DNA from: Antedon mediterranea
Lineage: Eukaryota; Echinodermata; Crinoidea; Comatulida; Antedonidae
Assembly (NCBI RefSeq): GCF_964355755.1
Contig: NC_092675.1
Coordinates: 9,005,312-9,065,311 of the forward strand
Direction of reading: 5' to 3'
Length of the DNA stretch: 60,000 bases
Shown here piece after piece: positions 11,141 to 21,200 of the stretch (position 1 is its first letter; each line of letters begins with the position of its first letter). The position numbers were made by a program, and so were the translations under genes. Below the pieces are notes generated by a model, which had not been told where the DNA came from, did not search any database, and saw only the letters and a list, made by a program, of their open reading frames with translations.

Positions 11141-12235
11141 ATTTAACATTGATTGTTAAATTTATTTTGAGAAATAAATGAATAATTTATAAATAACTAG
11201 ACCTAAGTTATAACTAAATAGGATCTAAGTAATTCCAGCCAGTATAATACTAACTAGACTAGGCCTAGACCTAGCTAGGCTAGAGGCCCTGTTGTTGACG
11301 TTAGTTTTTTAAATATTTTTTTATAGGACTAGGCCTAGGCTAGGCCAGGCATATACTATTATTATAAAATATAGGTAGGCCCTACTCTACTAGCTAGGCC
11401 CAAGTCTAAAAAACTAGGCTAGAGCCTAAACTAAGGCCTACCTAGGCCTAGGCCTAGGCCTAGGCCTAGACTAGAATAAAAATAATTAATAAATCTTGGT
11501 GTCTTCTCTTAATCTTGTTTTTTTTTTTTACGAGATAGCCTAGCCTACTAGGCTAGCCTAGGCCTATGCCAAGGCCTTTGCACCTACCGTCGTATCGTAT
11601 GGTACAACAACATGTCTGGGTGAAGTTGAAGCGAAATTATAAATATGCCATGGATCTACGGGCGGCGAAATCTTTTACTAGGTAGGCCTACCTGTTGTCA
11701 AGCTAGCGCCGTAGGCGTAGCCTAGGCTACGACGGCCGCTTTTTGAATAGGATAGCTAGCCTAGCCTATCTAAATACGTTTAAACACACTTACTCAATTC
11801 AATCATGTAAATATAGGACTACACTATATCGTTTAGGTATCACCTCGGATTTCGTTCTTGGAAAAAAATCCTGCTAACAACGCTCAGTGATAAAAAAAAT
11901 ATTAAATTTAATAATTACTTTTGTAAAAAGTTTTCAGCGATATTTTATGAATGGAAGGTTGTAACGTCATGGATATAGAAGGAAGTAGTAGGTCCGATTG
12001 AAATATTTATGTAATAGAGTCCCACCGTACCAGTGAGTAGTCATCATCAATCTATATTGTGTCAACTCCCAAAAGTAGTAGACAAAATGGAAACAAAAGA
12101 TTTATTTCAATCAACTTGAAGTTAACTTTAAAATAAAAAACATACAAAAAGTCAACAGGAAAGGTGATAACAAGACAAGAAATCATAGCACTATTTCATT
12201 AAAATATGTTCGTATTCGGCGTAGTAATATTGTCA
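11141..12235. repeat. Region rich in AGGCCTA/CTAGGC palindromic words
   Basis: Between about 11,230 and 11,765 the words TAGGCCTA, CTAGGCCTAG and GCTAGCCTAG recur dozens of times, including an uninterrupted (AGGCCT)n-like run near 11,435-11,470. Similar bursts occur near 34,150-34,210, 36,530-36,600 and 38,990-39,480. No coding sequence was seen. Confidence 0.7.
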
Positions 12236-12239
12236 GAAA

Positions 12240-13120
12240 TTGTTGTCTCTGATTGGTCGAAAAAGTTTTCTGCTGTGGTGGTTGTTGTTTTTCGACGGAA
12301 AATCAGCAGAGGGGTATATCCCTATAACAAGTAATTTGACTTTAAATCTTGTAATCAGGTACATTAAAGTTATCGCAATGACTATTGCAAATAACATTGA
12401 GGAGGATAATGCTCTTTCGGAAGTCCATAGAGGTTTTAGAAAAGATCGGCAATGTGAAGACCATTTGTCTTTGTAGTAAAAAGCATTGCAAAAGCTTGCA
12501 GAAGAAAAAAAGGAAAACATACCTATTTAGCATTCTTGGTGGACTTCCGAAAAGCATTTGATTCTGTATGGAGAGATGGTATTTTCAAGGCCATATGGAA
12601 TATTGGAATTAGAGGACGTTTGTGGCGAATAATAGACAATATGTACACTAATGTTAAAGGTATAGTTAGGTTTGAAAAAAGCAAGGAATTTAACATTAAT
12701 CAAGGTGTTAAACACGGTTGCACCCTGTCCCCTAAACTATTTTGTATATTTATTCAGACCTAATGAACAAAGATTTAAAAAATGAATGATATAGGTGTCC
12801 ACATTAAGAATTGTACATACATTTTATGGGCAGATGATGTTACTTTAATTGCTGAAAATGAACAACAAATGAATCAAATGCTAGAATATACTTCCAAATT
12901 TGCTGAAGATGGGGTTTGACATTTTAACCACTACAAGTCTGAAGTGCTATGTTGTTGGAAAGATAATTGATAGAAGTAAGCTATGGAAATTAGGAAACTT
13001 GAATTTGAAAAATATAAATACCTGGAGTTACAATATCAAGACATATTAATGATCATACTGTTAAAAATGTAACCGTCTAATTGGATACATAAAAGCCATC
13101 ATAGGTAACCTAAATGGTTT
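12240..13120 (+). mobile_element. LINE reverse-transcriptase remnant
   Basis: The frame at 12,240-12,476 contains an RT palm lead-in ending HRGFRKDRQCEDHL. After a frameshift, VDFRKAFDSVWRDG, then QGVKHGCTLSPKLF (12,536-12,763) are canonical RT blocks. A third frame near 12,830 encodes WADDVTLIAENE, the YADD-type box. Several frameshifts and no intact ends make it a dead fragment. Confidence 0.75.
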
Positions 13121-13139
13121 TAATAACACCTAAATAAAT

Positions 13140-14400
13140 TCCTGTCATTTGATTGGACGAATGTGGGTCACATGGCGTGCAACAGTACGCACTATTAAAC
13201 GATCGTTTAATAGTACTTTTTTTGTGTACGAAAAAAAATCTTTTCGCGTTTGGAAAATATTTTGTTTTATACTATTGCTTTTGAAATACAACAGCGCCAC
13301 CTATTTTGTACTTCCGCGGCGATTTGAATGCTATGACTAGTACGCTCGCTTTGCTCGCGTACCATCTAGGTCGTGCCCACAGATGGTTCTCGAATACATA
13401 ATAATTTCAGCGTTAAAAAACTGACAATTTCAAATGTACGTACAATAATACATGTCGTTTACAGAAACGAATAAATAGACACTGATTTATGTACTCAACT
13501 AAAATTAGCACCCTGGGAATTACTTCCGAAAGAGAAACTTGTCACAAAATGAGACCAATTGTTGGTTTTCAATTGTTTCTTAGAGCCAATTCATACTTAA
13601 GTTGGTTCCTACCCTACCCACCAAAGTTGTTTTGCGTTTAGGGCATATGATGCACCGTTGGCCTATCAGGCTCTACTATGGCTTTACAACGCTACTCATG
13701 CCAGTGAGGGAAGGGTGATGATATGGGTGGTTTAACTGCAATAATAAAGATTTGTACATAATAAATATACGGCGACTGAAAACGCTAGCACCAGCTCATT
13801 ATCCGTTTAAAAAAAATTATATTCAACCTCTGCAGCACAAATGGATCGAATTTCTGTTATGAGTATACAGTACTTTCCTTTACGACGCCTGAGGGAATAG
13901 ACACTTGTGGAACGACACAGAGATTGGAATGTTCCATTCATCGCAAATCAATACATTTGTATAAACGTATATTAAATCTATCAAAATAGTATTTTTTAAA
14001 GAAAATCGGCCTGTCTTCAACATCATGATATTGTACTCGAGCTGTTCAACCGGTTTTCAGCTATTAAAAACAATTATCGTAGGAGGAGATAGGAAAATGC
14101 GAAGCCTCCTCGAATTTTTGTGACGGGTATTTTTCAAGATTGACATCCATTAGACAGTGTATACCACGATCGGAAAACACCCCTATTTGGGGCAAATCGT
14201 TGAACCTAAATTCGTTTTAATCGTCAATAACTAATTATCTAACTTAATTAATTAGTAAACAGGGTTACATCAGGTGGTTAAAATCAGTACCGAAAGTACG
14301 AACCAACTTTATATACCATCGAGTAAAAATTCTAAAAGTAAGGCGCGATTTACCGAATTTTGCCCTTACGTAAATTTATATATATAGATAAGTTCCAATT
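13140..14400 (+). repeat. Dispersed repeat family, longest plus-orientation copy
   Basis: This segment ends with the diagnostic TTGCCCTTACGTAAATTTA and contains GAATGTTCCATTCATCGC, AACCGGTTTTCAGC and TTTATATACCATCGAGTAAA. The same landmarks in reverse order occur at about 50,105-50,905, 48,330-48,770 and 48,855-49,330, and a shorter plus-strand version at 28,565-28,885. The left part (13,265-13,310) shares more than 40 identical bases with 52,310-52,355, including AACAGCGCCACCTATTTTGT. A perfect 24-bp palindrome sits at 13,191-13,214. No ORF was seen; it is probably a non-autonomous element whose class is unknown. Confidence 0.7.
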
Positions 14401-14439
14401 GTATGTCGAAGTTTTGCCTTTCAGCTAGTACTAGGTCTA

Positions 14440-15320
14440 GCCTAGGCCTGTTCGTATGGGTCATTTGTTGACATAATTAACACTAAAGCACTCTAAATAT
14501 AAATAGGCCTATAACATTTAATATAATAATTATTATTAAAAACCAAATATTATTGTTTTAATCAATGTGAAAATGTAGGCCTTGGCTAAGGCAATCTTTT
14601 TATTTGATTCAAATCGGAATCTATTTAGATGTTATATAAAACAAATAATAAATGTTTTATATTCGTGTAATGGTAGAAATAATAGAGAGGTTTCGAAATC
14701 TTACGAATACGAAAACGGATACGTCACGCACACGTATTCGTTTTCGTAAGCCATAAAAAAATCTGTTTCGCATGGCAACGAAATATCGAGGCGCGTCTAA
14801 AAAATATGACTGCGGTAAATTTGAGCGAAGCGCAGGTACGTGTTGCTTGGTGCTTGGCCAGCTGCCTAGGCCTAGCGTAACATCAAAGCGAATGAGGACT
14901 TTAAAAACTGCTATTTATCTAAATTGACCTGGCATATTAGTAAATTACTTTAGTAAATTACTTTCAATAAATCTATAATTATATTATAATCATGAATCAT
15001 TCCTAATTCAAATGCAAAATGTGCAAAATAGATCAAAAACTATACTCGTTTTGTAGTTACGAATATGTGATATTCGTCAACACGAATACGCCTTACGAAT
15101 ATGAAATGGGGATCAGCTCGAAAGTTTCACAAATGTGTGACGTATCCGTTTTCGTTATCGTATTCGTATGGTTGCGAAACCTCCCTATTGGCATTTGGTG
15201 AATGATGATAGGTTAATATCAACTCGGCGTTGCCACGTTGATATATAACCTTTAATCATTCACCTCCATTGTACCATTACACTCATATACATTCATTATT
15301 TGTATACTATAGAGACATTA
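14440..15320. repeat. Foldback repeat copy, interrupted by a MITE
   Basis: The block from TTGTTGACATAATTAACAC to CATTCATTATTTGTATAC is paralogous to 54,580-54,890. It carries inverted arms: ATGTTTTATATTCGTGTAAT on the left, and ATTACACTCATATACAT on the right. The copy at 54.8 kb is uninterrupted, while this one carries a 501-bp TIR element in its left arm. Confidence 0.6.
14685..15185. mobile_element. TA-flanked MITE with ~45-bp terminal inverted repeats
   Basis: The left end GAGAGGTTTCG and the segment TACGAATACG...AAAACGGATACGTCAC are mirrored by GTGACGTATCCGTTTTCG...CGTATTCGTA and CGAAACCTCCC at the right end. TA dinucleotides flank both ends (14,683-14,684 and 15,186-15,187), as in Tc1/mariner-type insertions. 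The paralogous block at 54.8 kb lacks the insert and acts as an empty site. There is no transposase ORF. Confidence 0.7.
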
Positions 15321-15339
15321 GGCCTATATGGCAAACGTT

Positions 15340-15700
15340 GCTGTACCATCTATAAATCATAGTAGTTCCGTATGGATTGGAAGTAAAAGTGACTGTAAAC
15401 AACTTGAGCGGTTACAATTACAAATGGCAATTGGATTTTTTCTTAAAGCACGTCGTAACGCTCCCACTACTGCTTTTTATGGAGACCTTTGAGTGATACA
15501 AAAACATATATAGAATAAATTACCTTGATAGACTTTTAAAGATGGAAGAGAATCGTTGGCCAAAAATGCTGTTCGGATATATCAGAAAACCTCAATGATA
15601 TCGTATTTAAAATACCAATTTGTGTCAAATATGTATTAGAAGAATGTAATGTTATTGAGAATATTTTCTCTGAAAAAAGTGTTTGGTAACGTGACTTGTT
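15340..15700 (+). mobile_element. Short LINE C-terminal remnant
   Basis: In one frame it encodes CKQLERLQLQMAIGFFLKAR and NAPTTAFYGDL, the post-RT region also seen in the LINE at 52,396-53,885 (RSTAKEALYGDLGWQP). Stops and frameshifts follow. Confidence 0.55.
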
Positions 15701-17590
15701 TTATTGCGCAATAACCATGTGCCTATGCGTTTATTGATATGGGTGTAATGGAATAAAAGGAGTATTACATTCCCTTTCCGATGATACCATGGATGACAAG
15801 TGATTACTGTGGAAATGAAATTCAAAATGGCGGCTGAAGGGGTGGTCGAAAAAATGCCACTTTACTTTTTTCAATTCAGCAACTCAAGAATAACAAAGTT
15901 GGCCAATGGAACAAATATCGAGCTAGTTTTCCTTACATATGACTGTAGGCCTACTAAATAACCTACTTGCAAAAACAGAAAATGCCAGCCACTTTGGATT
16001 TTGAGAAGACTCAAGTGGATCGTGTGTGTGTGTGTGTGTGTTTCATTGGATTCCTCATGTCTTAAAACATAATATATACATTAAAATTATCTATATTGGT
16101 GTTACCTACTCGGAAAGTTATGAGGAAAACAGGAAATGGCGACTATTTTAAGTACCATCTTGAATTGCGGAAAACTTCCAAAGGAGGATTCACATCACAG
16201 GCGTAGATCCTGGGGGAGACGGAGGAGGAATCCCCTCCCCCTCCACCCCCCCCCCCCCCATATTTTTTAGTTTCAACAAAATCATAAAAAATTGTTGAAA
16301 TTAAATGGAAAGTAAGACATCTATGACACGCATGACGTATCACATGTAATTTCAGAAAATACAGTAGGCCTACCCAGGGAGTTTTTCAACTCCCTGGCCT
16401 ACCTAAGAAGAATAGATTTTGCGTAAATATAACTCGTGACGCATCATCAGGACCAGTGCCTAAAAAGTGTACGTAACCCAAAATAATTGTATTTTTCCGG
16501 GTGGAATATTTATTTATTGAAACGACCTCTAAATTACTCAAAGAGCCGAGCTTCCCGACCGGGAAAAAAAGGTTTAAACCTATTTAGTGCTTTTGGACTG
16601 TTATTAAATATGTTAACTGTTTATCTTTTTTTAGAATGGCTCATATTTTGAAATCTTTATCATGTGACCATTTAAAAAAAAATGTATATCACTTTGGGCT
16701 GTGTCTTTTTAGCTAGATTGTATATCTGATAAATAAAATAAAAAACATCTGAAGTCATCTGATAAAATGTTTTGCCACACAGTTTACTTGTCATAAATGT
16801 TGATATTTTCTTCAATAGTTTTTCTTCATTCAAGACTCATTGTATTCTTTTTTTAAATAATCGTGCTCAATAGGCTTTTTTTTACTATTGACTTATTCAT
16901 TTAAGTTTGCTTCATATAGAGTATTTATTGTATCTGTTTTATGTTTCATACCTTTAAGTGGCAACTTTCGTTGCTGTTGGTTTTGAAGAAATAAAATAAA
17001 AATAAAAAAATAATTATTGTTAAATGCCTCTCTATTTTGCATACAATAGATAGTGATTTTTACTAGCTATTGTAATTTTAACTCAACTGATGAAAGAAAA
17101 TGCTTATTTGTAACAAACAAAATAAAAGGTGAACAATTATGAAATATTGTGGAAACTAATAGATCAACAATTATTGGATAAAAAATAAAATTAATGCATG
17201 ATCCATATCTTTAAAGATGAGTGCATTTATATACAAGTGGGTGACAACAAAACCAGCCACCTGAATTTCTGAAATATACATTATTTATATTCAAAATACT
17301 TATGTGCTATTTACTAAATGAAAGACATATTTTACTGAAAACATATACATCGCCTAATAATTATTTTAAAATATTCAAAAGTAACTAGTATACAATATGT
17401 ATTATCTTAGAAAATATACGGTTATACAAACTACTGTACTATGAACTAACAGTTTTTTTTTATATTATTTGCTTGGTGTCCATAATATTCAAACTTTTGT
17501 AAAAGTAAAATGTGTATTTCACAAAGTATTGTTTAACTGTCCAGAAGCATTACCTTCGTCATCACATGATTAGCTATGTCCAATCTATTT
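15701..17590. other. Non-coding stretch downstream of the convertase gene
   Basis: Contains a (GT)n run near 16,022-16,041, a C-rich run at about 16,245-16,260, a 10-bp stem with a 4-base loop (CCAGGGAGTT/AACTCCCTGG near 16,374-16,398) and an A-rich tail (AAATAAAATAAAAATAAAA) near 16,990 that may mark an old retroposon end. No gene was recognised. Confidence 0.5.
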
Positions 17591-17593
17591 CTC

Positions 17594-17599
17594 TTTATT
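17594..17599 (-). terminator. Candidate poly(A) signal of the convertase gene
   Basis: AATAAA on the minus strand, about 70 nt after the stop codon of the long isoform. Alternatives further downstream are common in this AT-rich DNA, so the exact 3' end is uncertain. Confidence 0.45.
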
Positions 17600-17668
17600 T
17601 ATCAAATTTACTGCAAGTATGTCATTAATATGACCATGATCCACTATGTCCAGTAATGCATATTTCTA

Positions 17669-18246
17669 TTAATCTTCAATAAGTTTGCTAGTCTGTGTGG
17701 CAGAGGTATGATGATCTTCAGATAGCACATTATCCGGTGGCAGTTCACCTCGCAATTCTTCATCCTGAACTTCGCTGCTTGTATGATCTTCATATACCAC
17801 ATCGTGTATATCCATTCCACTTTCCCATTCGTCATCTAGTAGTTTGCTACTTTGCATTTGTACATCCACATTGACAACTTTCTTTTTACATATGAAATCC
17901 TTGATACAAGAACCATACCAAACAAATGCTATCAACATTATAATCACAAATACAGAACCAATAATGATCTGCATTACCTGGTGGGTATTGATTGATAAGA
18001 AAACATAGACACAATAGGTGTCTCGTTTATTGTAGTATGCATTGCATTCTATGCAATCAGTACTCTCAATTCCAAAGCAACTCTGACATGAATGATGACA
18101 GGGGATACAACTGTTCCTAAGAGTTCCATTCACTGTAGGTTTCACCAATAGATAGTAACCGTTGGCACACTCTCTTGGACCTATGTGGTCCTCAAGAGGA
18201 TGAGATGTAGTACCATAGAATACAAGTAAAAATTGTGTCAGTTTAC
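17669..18246 (-). CDS. furin: Convertase exon 13b: Cys-rich repeat, transmembrane helix, cytoplasmic tail
   Basis: Acceptor CTTTATAG, phase 1. Begins [17 protein letters not shown], completing the P domain. Then follows a furin-type Cys repeat (C-x2-C-x3-C-x2-C-x7-C-x2-C, starting CIPCHHSC). The hydrophobic helix [20 protein letters not shown] comes next, and then a tail of about 85 residues that begins with basic residues and is rich in acidic ones ([19 protein letters not shown]). Acidic clusters and Tyr motifs direct TGN cycling of furin; a similar role here is inferred. Confidence 0.92.
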
Positions 18247-21200
18247 CTATAAAGAGAAAAACAAATATGCATATAAATGTATTGATAGCAATATACATTC
18301 AAATATTAGTATTACAGTTACTTTATTGTTACTGAATGTTGCAAAAAGCCTTAAAGAAATATTTATATGTATCATCACAAACCAAATATTTTCTTTTACC
18401 AAACATTATTAGAAATGAATCACCATTGCAATAACCAAATTACTGTTATAGTCACAGACCAACAAAGTATGATTATAGCACTAGGGCATTACATACTATA
18501 TAGTGCATTACAGGCTGAGGTGGCAGGGATGGTTACTGTAAGTCAAATTGTTCATTAATTTTAAAAAAACATGGCCCTGCATTTTCAAGATAAGTAGCGT
18601 AGCCATAGACACCATAGTGGCTGCATGGACAATGAAAATCATGTAATTTCATTGTGAAAAACCATCTGGGTACTCTATAAAAATGAATAACTGTATACAT
18701 TATTTACATATTATAATATTATTATATCTTAAATTTGTAGACATATTGTATGTCAGGTGGAAATGCACCACAACAATACTCAATTGATAACTTAATACTA
18801 CCAAGACTATTCTCACAAATTAGTTTCCATATTCCATCAATCCTCCTCCGCATCAATTTTTAGAAATCATTAAATAGAAAATTCACAGATTTTATCTGCT
18901 ACATTTCAAGATTAAATCAATCATTCATATTTCCATATTATACACAATTAATTGAACAAACTTTTTGAAAGTATGACCACAATCTGATGACTACGATCCG
19001 TAAACAAATACATAAAAATAAAAACCAACCTCGTAGTGTAATAATCCAAAGTAGGCCAACAAATATGTGTGTGTATGTATTTTTTTTGGGGTCAGATTTA
19101 TAATAAAATAATTGGTTCAAAACTTGCTTGTACAAAAATATTTATTTTCAATATGCATACAAAATTTTCCTAACACTCTTACTGCAACGTAAAGAAACAA
19201 ACACCTACAATTATTTTTATTTAGTACTGCACCAGGAACACATATTTAAAATATTTATTATATACTTTACTTAATGTGGGTTAGATTGGGAAAAATTCAC
19301 TACATATTAAGTATTAATTAATAATCTTTAAATTAATTTTATAAAAAGTTGACCCTTATCAAATAATTAAGATCAGAATGATTACAACTTAGTTATAGTT
19401 ATGCAAATATAACTATTGAGTAATTCCTTCAAAATACCCCCACCTTTCAAAAACAAATCTGCTATATATTCAATCCTGTTTTTGACTTTTTACTTCTATG
19501 AAACAAAAACTTTGACAAAGAAATACAAAATTAAGAAATGCGCTGTACGGCAAAGAAAACTCTGAGGCACATATCCATCGTTGCTCAAGCATTTATTAAA
19601 CAAATGAGTTTCATTATACGGCAACACAACCAAAGTATTCTTATCACAATTTCGGTTGCCGACTCTAGCCAGAAGTGGGTCCAGTTGGGTTCCATACAGA
19701 ATCAAAGAATATTCCAGAAGAGAACCTAGTGATAAGATAAGGAAAACAACAAAGCTGGCTAACAAAAACACCGATTTCCATCAAATACATTCATGGTTAA
19801 GATATATTTGACGTGGCAATATATGTACGGTCAGGCATCCAGCACAATCATGTTAGTCAAATTGGCAGTGAGTAGTAAGCACATAGCAGCAATGTAAAAG
19901 ACTTCTTACACTCACCTGAATTAGCTTTATCTCCAACATTCTTAACCTCTAATGTCCAGATTCCACGTGGATCCTCTCCCCAGTTATGTGTTGTCATAAA
20001 GTCCCAGTTATTAAATCCTTTATTCGAATAGTCTTTATTTCGTTTTGTTAAAATATTTGATTTTGTTCCCATAGGAGAGGTTAAGAAAATAACAAGATCT
20101 CCTCGGTGATTGAAATTGAGAGATATTCTAGCTTGTACATGTTCCAAGTAAATAATTGAATTGTCTGCATTTGCACAAGCTGTAGTATTATAATGTATAA
20201 GTAATGACCCTGTCGACGGAATTGTTCTGAAAAAAATCCACATGCATCCAATTAAATAAAAATAATTAAATCAAGATCCGATACTCTATAAAAAAAACCC
20301 GAGATTTATATGTAGGTTCGGATGGGATACTTCTTGTTATAGACCAAACAGCCAATTTTATCATTTTCATTGTAATTCTAGTAGGTTGATGTTTTATAGC
20401 GTTAAACAGGCCTCTTATTACTTGCTGTTTAAATTTAGACTATAATTCTATTTCACCTAGTTTTTAAATGCTACCTGCTTTTTAATAAATAAACCATCTG
20501 ACAATGTAACTATAATTAAAAAGCTGCTTATTGAAAATGTTAATGTATTAACACATATATATTAAGATATTGCTACCTTGAATTTGTTAGCACTGCATCT
20601 GTGCATACATGTTGCTCAGGAACGATGTTCCATTGTTCAGCCATAGTTACCATTGCCCCAGCATTCATCAACCCAAAACCATAGGCATGACTCACTAAAT
20701 CAGAATATGGTATATAAAATATGCATACAGGTGCTTTCATTATTATTTATTCATAAAAATAAACATATGTATTTACAGTATGAATAAGAGAAATTATGAA
20801 ATGGGGAGGACTAGGCCAATACTAGATTAACTGAAACAACTAGGTTAATTTTGTTTTCACAATTCCACTTCTTTAGTTTCTACCATTACTTATAATTTAA
20901 GTACTTTTTTGGTCATTATTAATGCCTATTGGTCTCGACAAATTTGAATAAGTGGTACTATAAGATTGTTGCCACTAGGATAATCACAATCGGCTTGAGA
21001 TTTTTGTTTGATTGCACAAAAATTTGTAAAAGCTGAATGCGCATTAGAACTATTATCACCATTAGATATCACTTTTCCATTAGATAGAACTAATACCAAA
21101 CAGCACTTGATGCGCAACCAATCAAATGGAAAGGACACACTTCAGGTGTATTCACTTTGTTTACAGCAGCAGTTTTTAATTTAAAGGATAAACAAATATG

